From assembly GCF_946902045.1 (NCBI RefSeq), contig NZ_OX336253.1, positions 1,550,001 through 1,614,000 of the forward strand: a stretch of DNA of 64,000 nucleotides, in the 5' to 3' direction. This document shows positions 19,598 through 29,507 of the stretch, piece after piece (the first letter of the stretch is position 1; the number at the start of each line of letters is the position of its first letter). Made by a program: the position numbers and the translations under genes. The notes under the pieces are model-generated. The model had not been told where the DNA came from, did no database searches, and was given only the letters and a program-made list of their open reading frames with translations. Source of the DNA: Neisseria sp. Marseille-Q5346. Lineage in GTDB: Bacteria; Pseudomonadota; Gammaproteobacteria; Burkholderiales; Neisseriaceae.

Positions 19598-20068
19598 GTG
19601 AATATTAATGCAACCTTATTTGCGCAAATCCTAGTTTTCTTTGGCTTGGTTTGGTTTACGATGAAATTCGTATGGCCTCCGATTGCCAAAGCATTGGATG
19701 AGCGTGCCGCAAAAATCGCTGAGGGCTTGGCTGCCGCCGAGCGCGGTAAGAGCGATTTTGAGCAGGCAGAGAAAAAAGTTGCAGAACTTATGGCCGAAGG
19801 GCGTAATCAGGTAACCGAAATGGTTGCCAACGCCGAAAAACGTGCTGCAAAAATTGTAGAAGAAGCCAAAGAGCAAGCTTCTCATGAAGCAGCACGCATT
19901 GCAGCCCAAGCAAAAGCTGACGTGGAGCAAGAAGTTAACCGTGCGCGCGAAGTATTGCGCGAACAGGTTGCTACACTGGCTGTTAAAGGTGCGGAATCTA
20001 TCTTGCGCAAGGAAGTTGATGCTTCCAAACATGCAGATTTGCTCAGTACCTTAAAACAGGAGCTGTAA
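19598..20068 (+). CDS. atpF: ATP synthase F0 subunit b
   Basis: A 156-residue peripheral-stalk subunit. One N-terminal membrane helix (residues 5-25) precedes a long Ala/Glu/Lys-rich coiled coil running to the C-terminus. The start is GTG at 19598 ([20 protein letters not shown]), with AAGG about eight bases upstream; no ATG fits. The stop is four bases from atpH, so the two genes are coupled. Confidence 0.96.
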   Translation: MNINATLFAQILVFFGLVWFTMKFVWPPIAKALDERAAKIAEGLAAAERGKSDFEQAEKKVAELMAEGRNQVTEMVANAEKRAAKIVEEAKEQASHEAARIAAQAKADVEQEVNRAREVLREQVATLAVKGAESILRKEVDASKHADLLSTLKQEL

Positions 20069-20072
20069 TCTT

Positions 20073-20606
20073 ATGGCAGAGTTCGCAACGATTGCCAGAC
20101 CTTATGCGAAAGCATTGTTCAGTCTGGCTCAGGAAAAAAACCAAATCGAGTCTTGGTTGGGCGAACTGAAAGAACTCGCAGCGGTTGTTCAAGATGAGAA
20201 AGTCATTGCTCTCATTGAGCAACCGGAAACGGGAGCTTCCGAAAAAGCAGAAACGCTCAAAGGTCTTGTCGGTATCAAAAATGTCGAATTGGCAAATTTC
20301 ATTACCGTTTTGGCCGAGCAAAAGCGTTTGCTGGTGTTGCCGGAAATTTATGCCCAATATCAAGATTTGACCTTGATACACAACAATACGAAATCGGCAG
20401 TAATTTACAGCGCGTATGAACTCAGTTCTCAGCAGCTGGCCGATGTTACCGATATCCTGACAAAACGCTTCAACAGCAAATTGGATGTGGTAGCTAAAGT
20501 TGCCCCTGAATTAATCGGCGGCATCAAAGTAGAAGTGGGTGATCAGGTCTTGGATTTGTCCGTACAAGGCAAACTGAATGCTTTGTATGCGACTATGACA
20601 AATTAG
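20073..20606 (+). CDS. atpH: ATP synthase F1 subunit delta
   Basis: A 177-residue subunit that links the peripheral stalk to the top of F1. The N-terminal helical domain starts [19 protein letters not shown], the typical delta/OSCP signature. The C-terminal region has the conserved [20 protein letters not shown]. It begins four bases after atpF and ends ten bases before atpA. Confidence 0.96.
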   Translation: MAEFATIARPYAKALFSLAQEKNQIESWLGELKELAAVVQDEKVIALIEQPETGASEKAETLKGLVGIKNVELANFITVLAEQKRLLVLPEIYAQYQDLTLIHNNTKSAVIYSAYELSSQQLADVTDILTKRFNSKLDVVAKVAPELIGGIKVEVGDQVLDLSVQGKLNALYATMTN

Positions 20607-20616
20607 GAGAGTTTTC

Positions 20617-22164
20617 ATGCAGCTTAATCCTGCTGAAATTAGCGATTTGATTAAAGCCAAAATCGAAAATCTGTCCGTCAATGCAGAAGTGCGTACCCGT
20701 GGTACCGTTGTTTCTGTTACAGACGGCATTGTGCGCATTCATGGCTTGTCAGACGCGATGCAAGGTGAGATGCTCGAATTCCCCGGTAACACTTTCGGTC
20801 TAGCCATGAACTTGGAGCGTGACTCCGTCGGTGCCGTAGTGTTGGGTGAGTACGAACACATTAAAGAAGGCGATACAGTTACCTGTACCGGCCGTATTTT
20901 GGAAGTGCCGATCGGTCGCGAACTGGTTGGCCGCGTGGTTGATGCATTGGGTCGTCCTATCGATGGTAAAGGTCCAATCAACACAACATTGACTGCTCCA
21001 ATCGAGAAAATTGCACCAGGTGTGATTGCGCGTAAATCGGTTGACCAACCAATGCAAACCGGCCTGAAAGCCATTGACTCTATGGTTCCGGTTGGTCGTG
21101 GTCAACGTGAGTTGATCATTGGTGACCGTCAAACCGGTAAAACTGCCGTGGCACTGGATGCCATCGTTAACCAAAAAGGTACAGGCGTAATCTGTATTTA
21201 TGTGGCTATCGGTCAAAAAGCATCTTCTATTGCCAACGTAGTACGCAAATTGGAAGAGCATGGCGCGATGGAGCACACCATCGTGGTTGCTGCAACTGCT
21301 TCTGAAGCTGCTGCACTGCAATACATCGCTCCTTACTCCGGTTGTACCATGGGTGAATTCTTCCGTGACCGTGGTGAAGATGCGTTGATCGTATACGATG
21401 ACTTGTCTAAACAAGCCGTTGCATACCGTCAAATTTCTCTGCTGTTGCGCCGTCCTCCTGGCCGTGAAGCATATCCTGGCGACGTATTCTATCTGCACTC
21501 CCGTCTGTTGGAACGTGCGGCCCGCGTCAGCGAAAACGAAGTTGAAAAACTGACTAATGGCGAAGTAAAAGGCAAAACCGGTTCTCTGACTGCGTTGCCA
21601 ATTATTGAAACCCAAGCCGGTGACGTATCAGCATTCGTACCAACCAACGTAATCTCGATTACAGACGGCCAAATCTTCTTGGAGACCGACTTGTTCAACG
21701 CCGGTATCCGTCCTGCAATCAATGCCGGTATTTCCGTATCGCGCGTAGGTGGTGCAGCACAAACCAAAGTCATCAAAAAACTGGGTGGCGGTATCCGTTT
21801 GGCGTTGGCACAGTACCGTGAATTGGCAGCGTTCTCGCAATTTGCTTCCGATTTGGACGAAGCAACACGCAAACAGTTGCAACACGGTGAAGTAGTTACT
21901 GAATTGATGAAACAAAAACAATTCAGCACATTGAACACTGCCGAAATGGCATTGACTTTGTGGGCGATCAACAACGGTTCTTACGCAGATGTTCCGGTAT
22001 CCAAAGCCTTGGCTTTCGAAGCAGAATTCTTGAGTTTCGTACGTACGCAACATCCTGAGGTTCTGGAAGCGATTAATGCATCAGGCGCAATGTCTGACGG
22101 AAGCGAAAAAGCATTGACCGAAGCCATGAAATCTTTCAAATCTTCTTACGCTTACCAAGCATAA
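20617..22164 (+). CDS. atpA: ATP synthase F1 subunit alpha
   Basis: A 515-residue non-catalytic nucleotide-binding subunit of F1. Walker A is [12 protein letters not shown] near residue 170. The signature [17 protein letters not shown], which includes the arginine finger, lies near residue 365. Residues 1-95 are the beta-barrel domain and the C-terminus is helical. It is full length, with AGGAG upstream of the ATG. Confidence 0.98.
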   Translation: MQLNPAEISDLIKAKIENLSVNAEVRTRGTVVSVTDGIVRIHGLSDAMQGEMLEFPGNTFGLAMNLERDSVGAVVLGEYEHIKEGDTVTCTGRILEVPIGRELVGRVVDALGRPIDGKGPINTTLTAPIEKIAPGVIARKSVDQPMQTGLKAIDSMVPVGRGQRELIIGDRQTGKTAVALDAIVNQKGTGVICIYVAIGQKASSIANVVRKLEEHGAMEHTIVVAATASEAAALQYIAPYSGCTMGEFFRDRGEDALIVYDDLSKQAVAYRQISLLLRRPPGREAYPGDVFYLHSRLLERAARVSENEVEKLTNGEVKGKTGSLTALPIIETQAGDVSAFVPTNVISITDGQIFLETDLFNAGIRPAINAGISVSRVGGAAQTKVIKKLGGGIRLALAQYRELAAFSQFASDLDEATRKQLQHGEVVTELMKQKQFSTLNTAEMALTLWAINNGSYADVPVSKALAFEAEFLSFVRTQHPEVLEAINASGAMSDGSEKALTEAMKSFKSSYAYQA

Positions 22165-22188
22165 GTATTGAGATGAAAGGAGTCTGAA

Positions 22189-23064
22189 ATGGCAGTCGGA
22201 AAAGAGATTCTCACCAAAATCCGTAGTGTTCAAAATACCCAAAAGATCACTAAAGCGATGCAAATGGTGTCGACCTCTAAAATGCGGAAGACTCAAGACC
22301 GGATGCGCTTAGCGCGTCCGTACGCCGAAAAAGTGCGTACAGTGATGAGCCATCTTGCACAGACTAATGCCGATCATGGTATCAAATTGTTGGAGCCGCA
22401 CCGCGAAGTGCGTCGTGCCGGTTTCATTTTGATTACCTCGGACAAAGGTTTGTGCGGTGGCTTGAACGCAAACGTACTGAAAAAGTTTTTGGCGCAAGTT
22501 CAAGAGTATCAGGAACAAGGCATCGAAGTCGAAGTCGTGTGCCTGGGTAGTAAAGGTTTGGCTGCATGCCAAAGTATCGGTTTGAATGTTATTGCCAGTA
22601 CAACCAATTTGGGCGATACCCCGAAAATGGAAGCGTTGCTTGGCCCTTTGACCGAAATCTTCCAACGTTATGAGAAGCATGAATTAGACCGTATCCATAT
22701 GGTTTACTCACGTTTTGTCAACACAATGCGCCAAGAGCCGCGTATGGAAGTTTTGCTGCCTATCGGTGAAAACGTTATTGACGACGGAACAGGTCATTCT
22801 TCATTTACTTGGGAATACCTCTACGAGCCGAGTCCTATCGCCGTATTGGAATATTTGGTTCGCCGCTATTTAGAGTCTGTGGTTTATCAGGCATTGAGCG
22901 ACAACATGGCATCTGAACAAGCCGCGCGTATGGTAGCGATGAAAGCCGCAACCGACAACGCAGGCAATGCCATCAAAGAATTGCGCTTGGTGTACAACAA
23001 ATCGCGTCAAGCCGCGATTACCACAGAATTGTCAGAAATTGTAGCAGGTGCAGCGGCAGTTTAA
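22189..23064 (+). CDS. atpG: ATP synthase F1 subunit gamma
   Basis: A 291-residue central-shaft subunit. The long N-terminal helix starts MAVGKEILTKIRSVQNTQKI, and the C-terminal helix ends ITTELSEIVAGAAAV, the standard gamma signature. The globular middle includes TSDKGLCGGLNAN. An AAAGGAG site precedes the ATG. After the stop lies an AT-type uptake sequence (ATGCCGTCTGAA) before atpD. Confidence 0.97.
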   Translation: MAVGKEILTKIRSVQNTQKITKAMQMVSTSKMRKTQDRMRLARPYAEKVRTVMSHLAQTNADHGIKLLEPHREVRRAGFILITSDKGLCGGLNANVLKKFLAQVQEYQEQGIEVEVVCLGSKGLAACQSIGLNVIASTTNLGDTPKMEALLGPLTEIFQRYEKHELDRIHMVYSRFVNTMRQEPRMEVLLPIGENVIDDGTGHSSFTWEYLYEPSPIAVLEYLVRRYLESVVYQALSDNMASEQAARMVAMKAATDNAGNAIKELRLVYNKSRQAAITTELSEIVAGAAAV

Positions 23065-23093
23065 TGCCGTCTGAAGCCTGAACAGGAAATTAG

Positions 23094-24500
<1,407 letters not shown>

Positions 24501-24510
24501 GGAGGCCGGC

Positions 24511-24936
24511 ATGAGCACCATGCAAGTTGAAGTGGTTAGTAGCGAGCAAAACATCTATTCGGGCGAGGCCAGCTTTGTGGTGGTTCCGACCGTTCAAGGT
24601 GAGCTTGGTATTTATCCACGACACGAGCCGATTATGAGTTTGGTACGCCCCGGCGCATTGCGTTTGACTGTTCCGGGTGAAGCTGAAGAAGTGCTGGTTG
24701 CCGTTTCCGGTGGCGTTTTAGAAGTACAGCCTGATAAGATTACCGTATTGGCAGACGTTGCCGTCCGCAGTACAGAAATGGATCAGGCGCGTGCTGAAGC
24801 AGCTAAAAAAGCAGCCGAGGCAGGTGTTTCTGCAGCCAAAGATGATAAATCTCTGGCCGAAGCGCACAAAGCATTGGCAGCAGCCATTGCCCAGCTGAAA
24901 ACTTTGGATTACCTTCGTTCGCAAAAAAACAAGTAA
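24511..24936 (+). CDS. atpC: ATP synthase F1 subunit epsilon
   Basis: A 141-residue subunit at the foot of the central shaft; it couples the shaft to the c-ring and can inhibit ATP hydrolysis. Residues 1-85 form the beta-sandwich, with PTVQGELGIYPRHEP. The rest is the two-helix Ala/Lys-rich C-terminal arm. GGAGG lies just upstream. It is the last gene of the operon, followed by a strong terminator. Confidence 0.96.
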   Translation: MSTMQVEVVSSEQNIYSGEASFVVVPTVQGELGIYPRHEPIMSLVRPGALRLTVPGEAEEVLVAVSGGVLEVQPDKITVLADVAVRSTEMDQARAEAAKKAAEAGVSAAKDDKSLAEAHKALAAAIAQLKTLDYLRSQKNK

Positions 24937-24951
24937 TGTGGGTTCATCAAG

Positions 24952-24983
24952 AAAAAGCACAACGAAATGTTGTGCTTTTTTGT
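24952..24983 (+). terminator. Terminator of the ATP synthase operon
   Basis: AAAAGCACAAC pairs with GTTGTGCTTTT over a GAAAT loop and ends in a T tract. It is a strong terminator not built from uptake sequences. Confidence 0.92.
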
Positions 24984-25253
24984 TTGCCTGAAGATAAGCA
25001 GCTTGGTATTGAAATGTCGATAGATGAGTAGATGGCAAGCTTGAAATCGAAACGGTAGAATCAGTTTTTATGACTCAATTGTTGGCGGATCATTTTCAAA
25101 GCAGTTAGTCTTGTTATTTGGCTAAGAATAGCCTACTCAATCTTTTTTAACCACAAAAAGCAGGGTGGATAATTCCTAATTTATTGCAACCGCAACAGAT
25201 CTGAATTGATCAGTATTGAACATAATAGAATTTGCGGAAGCTCTTGTATAAAC
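24984..25253. other. Intergenic region without a visible gene
   Basis: 270 bases between the atp operon and the flotillin gene. I see a small inverted repeat (GGCTAAGAATAGCC near 25120) and AT-rich sequence, but no reading frame with a ribosome site, no tRNA and no recognisable element. Confidence 0.5.
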
Positions 25254-25287
25254 AAAAGGCCGTCTGAAAAGTTTCAGACGGCCTTTA
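25254..25287 (-). terminator. Uptake-sequence terminator of the PspA/YqiJ/YqiK operon
   Basis: AAAGGCCGTCTGAAAA faces its complement with almost no loop and with A/T tracts on both sides. It lies 22 bases beyond the flotillin stop codon on the minus strand. Confidence 0.85.
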
Positions 25288-25308
25288 AATCATTATTACG
25301 GCATTCGT

Positions 25309-27021
25309 TTATGATTGGTCGATGGTTTTATCCAGTCCTTGGGTCAGGCCGTTGATGTCGCCACCATTTAGTCCCAACTCTTTCAAGAGACCGTCAACCA
25401 ATGGGGCTTGGCTGCGGTAGCGCAGGGCACTGTTGACCATTTGATCTGCAAGGCTGGCTTGTGTGGTTTGGCCGTCTGAAACACCTTCTGCACCATTTGT
25501 ACCACCGGCAAAGCCACCCAGACCATTGACTTGCAAGATTTTGATGTCTTCGATTTTTTCCATTGGGCGGACGGATTCGCGGATGATGTCAGGCAGATGT
25601 TTCAAGAGGGCAAGGCGGACTTGCATTTCAACCTGTTCAACGCTCAGGACGTTGGCAGCTTCGTTCACAGCGCGGGTACCTTCTGCATCAACCTTGTATT
25701 GTTGCTCTTGCGCTTGTGCCAACAGAATTTTGGCATCGGCCTCACCTTTGGCTTGCAGGCGGTGTTTTTCGGCTTCTGCTTCGGCGGCAATGCGCACTGC
25801 TTCAGCGCGGTCTTGTGCAGCTTGTTTTTCAGCTTCAGCGGCAACAGTGAGCGAAATCGCATCTTTTTGCGCGGCTTCTTCTGCGGCAATCAATTCAACC
25901 GCTTTGGCACGCTCGGCGCGTTCGGTTTCGCGTACGGTAATCACGCTCTCTTCTTCGCGAACGGCGGCGGCGCGGGCTTTGTCGGCTTCGGCTTTGGCTT
26001 CGGATTCGGCACGCGATTTTTCGGCAACGGCGATGGCGCGGTCTTGCTCGGCCAATTCGATGGCTTTGCGGCGCTCAACCTCTGCCTGTTCAACGGCTTG
26101 TGCTTTTCTAATGTCTTCGTTTTTAATGTCGCGTTCGGCGGCAATGCGTTTCAAATCCACTTCGCGTTCAGCGGCAATTTTTGCTTCTTCCGCTTCACGT
26201 TTTTTCTGAGATTCTTGTTCGGCAATGCTGGCCTCTTGTTCAGCGCGGCGTACGGCAATCTCACGCTCTTGTTCGAGTTTGGCGTATTCTTCTTCGCGCG
26301 AGATTTTCAGGCGTTGCTGCTCGGCTTCGAGGTTTTTGGTTTTGATTGCCAAGTCGGTGTCTTGTTCGATTTCGTTACGTTTTTTGCGGCGGCCTTCGAT
26401 GGTTTCGGTCAGTTTGGTCAAACCTTCCGCGTCAAAGGCGTTTTGCGGGTTGAAGAACTCAAAGCTGGTTTGGTCGAGGCCGGTCAGGGAAACGGTTTCG
26501 AGTTCGAGACCGTTTTTAAACAAGTCTTCGCTCACGACTTGTTGTACTTTCTGAACGAAATCAACACGTTTCTCATGCAGCTCTTCCATCGCCATTTCGG
26601 CAGCAACGGCGCGCAGGGCGTCAACGAATTTACCTTCGACGAGGTCTTTCAACTCATCGGGAGACATGGTTTTCATACCCAGTGTTTGTGCGGCGGTCGC
26701 AATGCTCTCGGCGCTGGGTTTAACGCGGACGTAAAATTCCGCCATCACGTCAACGCGCATACGGTCGCGGGTAATCAGCGCTTGTTGGGCAGCGCGGCGC
26801 ACTTCAAGGCGCAGTGTATTCATGTTGACGGGGATGATTTCGTGTAACACGGGCAGCACCATCGCACCGCCGTTCATGATGACTTTTTCACCACCAAAAC
26901 CGGTGCGGACAAATGAGACTTCTTTGCTGGCGCGGCGATACAGACGGGTCAGGATAAGGCCGAGTACAAACAGCGCGACGAGTATGACGCCGGCGATAGT
27001 GCCGATGGAGACCAAATTCAT
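25309..27021 (-). CDS. Flotillin/SPFH family membrane-scaffold protein (YqiK-like)
   Basis: A 570-residue protein anchored by one N-terminal membrane helix (residues 7-28). It is followed by an SPFH/band-7 domain to about residue 210 and then a very long Ala/Glu/Arg-rich coiled coil (about 220-450) with repeated AEAE-type segments. The C-terminal region is Gly-rich. This architecture is that of bacterial flotillins, which form membrane scaffolds and are linked to membrane-fluidity and stress responses. The start has AAAGGAAAAACC upstream. It is the last gene after the RHH-type regulator, PspA and YqiJ genes; the YqiJ-YqiK pairing is a known conserved association. Confidence 0.88.
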   Translation of the reverse strand: MNLVSIGTIAGVILVALFVLGLILTRLYRRASKEVSFVRTGFGGEKVIMNGGAMVLPVLHEIIPVNMNTLRLEVRRAAQQALITRDRMRVDVMAEFYVRVKPSAESIATAAQTLGMKTMSPDELKDLVEGKFVDALRAVAAEMAMEELHEKRVDFVQKVQQVVSEDLFKNGLELETVSLTGLDQTSFEFFNPQNAFDAEGLTKLTETIEGRRKKRNEIEQDTDLAIKTKNLEAEQQRLKISREEEYAKLEQEREIAVRRAEQEASIAEQESQKKREAEEAKIAAEREVDLKRIAAERDIKNEDIRKAQAVEQAEVERRKAIELAEQDRAIAVAEKSRAESEAKAEADKARAAAVREEESVITVRETERAERAKAVELIAAEEAAQKDAISLTVAAEAEKQAAQDRAEAVRIAAEAEAEKHRLQAKGEADAKILLAQAQEQQYKVDAEGTRAVNEAANVLSVEQVEMQVRLALLKHLPDIIRESVRPMEKIEDIKILQVNGLGGFAGGTNGAEGVSDGQTTQASLADQMVNSALRYRSQAPLVDGLLKELGLNGGDINGLTQGLDKTIDQS

Positions 27022-27225
27022 GGTTTTTCCTTTCTTCTTGTTAATATGCCTTTGGGGGCGGTGGATTCAGAAGGCTTTGAGAGAAAGAGGCCGTCTGAAA
27101 GGGTTAAAAATATGGGTTGAAATAATAGGGGGGGCTAATTGTTATTTCAAATTTCTAGATAATGAGGATAGGGCGGTGAAGTATCTATTTTTCCCGTATC
27201 GATAAATCAGCAGTTTCAGACGGCC

Positions 27226-27891
27226 TTAATCCACCAAGCTTCCGCTCGGATTCAAAATCGCTTTAAATGTATTTCCGTCCAACGACACCAGCAATACCGC
27301 ATCACCTTGTTTCAATACATCATCAGAGTCAGGTTCTACCATCACATAATGCTGTTGGCCGTAAGCATCTTTCACGCGCACCTGCGCCGCGTTGCCTACC
27401 CGAGCTTCACCCAATACCACCGTGCCGACGCGTCCGATCAAACTTTCCTGCGAAACGGCAGTGGTTTCATCTTTCGGCATAATTTTGTACAAACCGCTAG
27501 CTGTTACCCGCACTAAGGGCAGGGAAAGAAACCAAACGATGACTGCTGCCAGCGTGCCATTCAGATAACTGCCGAATACAGTGGTAAAGGCCGTCTGAAA
27601 CAGATAACCCGTCAGTCCGTATACGGCAAGAAACACCACCATCAACATCAATACCGGGATACGTCCGACATACAGCCAGCTCAGGAAACGCACGAATATG
27701 CCTGCATCCGCCACATCTAATCCAACTTCGGCGTGCGCGGTTTCGGTCAGACTGTCGGGCAACAGGTTGTCTAACCAATCGCTGATACCGCCTGCCAGCA
27801 TGGAAATGACTTCCAACACACCGAGCAAAACCATCAGCGCAATGGCAATGCCGAAGATTTCAGTTTCGGGGGCGTTGATTAAATTCCACAT
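27226..27891 (-). CDS. YqiJ-like (NfeD-related) membrane protein with OB-fold domain
   Basis: A 221-residue inner-membrane protein with about three helices (near residues 12-35, 75-95 and 110-130). A C-terminal OB-like soluble domain follows (SLIGRVGTVVLGEARVGNAAQ and later HYVMVEPDSDDVLKQGDAV). This is the layout of YqiJ/NfeD-type partners of flotillins. An AAGGAAATG site precedes the ATG. The flotillin gene follows after 204 bases, which contain two distant, oppositely oriented uptake sequences. Confidence 0.8.
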   Translation of the reverse strand: MWNLINAPETEIFGIAIALMVLLGVLEVISMLAGGISDWLDNLLPDSLTETAHAEVGLDVADAGIFVRFLSWLYVGRIPVLMLMVVFLAVYGLTGYLFQTAFTTVFGSYLNGTLAAVIVWFLSLPLVRVTASGLYKIMPKDETTAVSQESLIGRVGTVVLGEARVGNAAQVRVKDAYGQQHYVMVEPDSDDVLKQGDAVLLVSLDGNTFKAILNPSGSLVD

Positions 27892-28103
27892 ATTGCATTT
27901 CCTTATTTTTTTAATTTTTAGACGGCATATATTTTATTTTAAAGTTAAGCCGATTGGATATGGTTTTTTTATTAATTTGTCGTAACTGACAGGATTTTTC
28001 CCAATCCGTCATCTTTTTGTTATTGAGGTGTGTATGGTTTTCTTTTTTCAGACGGCCCCGTGAAGATAGAGGCCGTCTGAAACCGAGATTTTCTCAATAT
28101 GGC

Positions 28104-28772
28104 TTATGATTTCGCTTTCAATGCTGCCAATCTTTCGGCAATGCGGTTGTTGCGGCTTAAGTCTTCCAGTTCTTTCAGCTTGGCTAACTGCGCCGCATCA
28201 GTGCTGCTGTGTACCGAGTTTTGGCGACCCATCACACGGTCGAAAGCGTTGCCGCTTTTTTCGGCATCACGGGCGATACGGTTGAGGTCGCTGCCGTTGC
28301 CTCCTGCCGCTTTGCCAGCGCCCATGCTTTGCTGTGCGGCACGCCAATCTTGCAACTGCTGCTGCATCTCGCGTTTTTTCGCCTGCAGGGCAGCGATAAA
28401 GCCTTCGAGCTCTTTTTCTTGCGCGGCACAGTCGGCAATGGTGTTTTCCAAGATGGGCAGACGCGCTTCGATGTCCATCTGTTCGGCAATACCCGCTTCG
28501 GCAAGATCATCGCGACCGGCATCTACGGCGGCTTGCAGATTGGCATCGATGGCTTCGTGGCGGTTGCTTTCGTCGGCCATTTTCTTGGCGGCAAGATGTT
28601 TCTGCGCCAACACTTTGCCCAATTCAGCACGCACTTCATCTACTGCACGCTCGATTTCGCGGATGCTTTCGTTCATGACCGCTTCAGGCGCGAGGTTTTC
28701 CGCCGCATCAATCAGGGCATGAAAACCGCCGCTCACCAGACGGCCTACTCGGCGGGATAGGGTTTCGCTCAT
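28104..28772 (-). CDS. PspA/IM30 family protein
   Basis: A 222-residue coiled-coil protein of the PspA/IM30 (ESCRT-III-like) family, which binds and protects the inner membrane under stress. It begins MSETLSRRVGRLVSGGFHAL, with an amphipathic N-terminal helix. It continues with the family hairpin (MNESIREIERAVDEVRAELG) and long helices rich in Ala, Glu and Lys. The start at 28772 has AAGGA nine bases upstream; an upstream in-frame ATG at 28808 is less likely. No PspF/PspB/PspC genes are nearby; instead it lies with an RHH-like gene upstream and YqiJ/YqiK downstream. Confidence 0.88.
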   Translation of the reverse strand: MSETLSRRVGRLVSGGFHALIDAAENLAPEAVMNESIREIERAVDEVRAELGKVLAQKHLAAKKMADESNRHEAIDANLQAAVDAGRDDLAEAGIAEQMDIEARLPILENTIADCAAQEKELEGFIAALQAKKREMQQQLQDWRAAQQSMGAGKAAGGNGSDLNRIARDAEKSGNAFDRVMGRQNSVHSSTDAAQLAKLKELEDLSRNNRIAERLAALKAKS

Positions 28773-28825
28773 TTGGATTTTCCTTTCACTAAAATGTGTT
28801 TGTTTCATTTGGTATGGCGGCAGTC

Positions 28826-29326
28826 TTAAACTTCATTTGCCTGCTGCACAATCTTCGCCAGTTTCAAAGTGTTTTCAAGCTGTTGCAGAACGCTATCGTC
28901 GTATGCCGCGCCTTTGCCGGTTACGGCGAGTTGCAGGATGCTGTCGGTCAGGCGGACGATGCGCCACATCAGTTCACGCTCGTATTTTTTCAAATCGTCG
29001 AGGTCAGCTTCTTCGGGCAGGTCGGCAGCGAGTGTTGCGCCTAAGTCGGGCAATTGTTCAAACAACCTCGCCACGATATGCGAATGCACTCCGGCCTGTT
29101 TTTCAGCGTGCAAGATTTCGTGTTTCGCCGCTTGGAAAAATTGCTCCTGCGCCGTCAGTGCGGAGCTGTAATCGCGTGTCTGCGTATGCGCCAAGCGCGC
29201 CAGCTTGAGCAATTCGCGGATTTTTTCAGATGGCGTATTCGCTCCTTCGATTTTAAGTTCAGCAATAAAATCAGCATCTTCCTGAGTGATGCGCACACTA
29301 ATTGGGATACGGTTCGTTGCATTCAT
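28826..29326 (-). CDS. Putative ribbon-helix-helix regulator leading the PspA operon
   Basis: A 166-residue protein I do not recognise by name. Residues 5-45 read RIPISVRITQEDADFIAELK then a short turn and TPSEKIRELLK. A beta strand followed by two helices is the layout of ribbon-helix-helix DNA-binding domains. The rest is helical. The ATG at 29326 is preferred; a TTG at 29362 would place the start inside a palindrome at the promoter. It is the first gene of a four-gene minus-strand operon, 53 bases before pspA. A perfect 10-bp inverted repeat lies over the transcription start, which suggests autorepression. The function is inference from fold pattern and position. Confidence 0.6.
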   Translation of the reverse strand: MNATNRIPISVRITQEDADFIAELKIEGANTPSEKIRELLKLARLAHTQTRDYSSALTAQEQFFQAAKHEILHAEKQAGVHSHIVARLFEQLPDLGATLAADLPEEADLDDLKKYERELMWRIVRLTDSILQLAVTGKGAAYDDSVLQQLENTLKLAKIVQQANEV

Positions 29327-29341
29327 ATTCGTTTGATTTGG

Positions 29342-29363
29342 TTTGTATTCATTTGAATACAAA
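29342..29363 (-). promoter_or_regulatory. Palindromic operator at the PspA-operon promoter
   Basis: TTTGTATTCA and TGAATACAAA form a perfect 10-bp inverted repeat with two bases between. It overlaps the last two bases of the -10 element and the predicted transcript start, the usual place for a repressor site. Confidence 0.65.
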
Positions 29364-29390
29364 TATACAAGATGGGATTCTGAGGCGCAA
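29362..29390 (-). promoter_or_regulatory. Promoter of the RHH-PspA-YqiJ-YqiK operon
   Basis: On the minus strand TTGCGC (29390-29385), a 17-base spacer and TATATT (29367-29362) form a sigma-70 promoter. Transcription would start near 29355, inside the palindrome. No sigma-54 (-24/-12) element is seen, unlike the enterobacterial psp operon. Confidence 0.65.
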
Positions 29391-29420
29391 TACCTGAAAC
29401 CGTATATTTATGTAAACATC

Positions 29421-29463
29421 AGGCCGTCTGAAACTTGATTTTCGGTTTTCAGACGGCCTTTTC
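29421..29463. repeat. Inverted uptake-sequence pair upstream of polA
   Basis: AGGCCGTCTGAAA and TTTTCAGACGGCCT face each other across about 14 bases. They lie between two divergent genes, so this pair is not at a gene end. A TATAAT at 29467-29472 just after it may be the polA -10 element. Confidence 0.7.
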
Positions 29464-29507
29464 CTTTATAATCCGTACATTATTTTCATACACACAGCAG
29501 GTTCTCC

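Noticed and set aside
25531..26847. 438-codon open frame antisense to the flotillin gene
   Set aside because: Extreme Phe/Gly composition is the complement of the Ala/Glu coiled coil; there is no independent evidence of coding.
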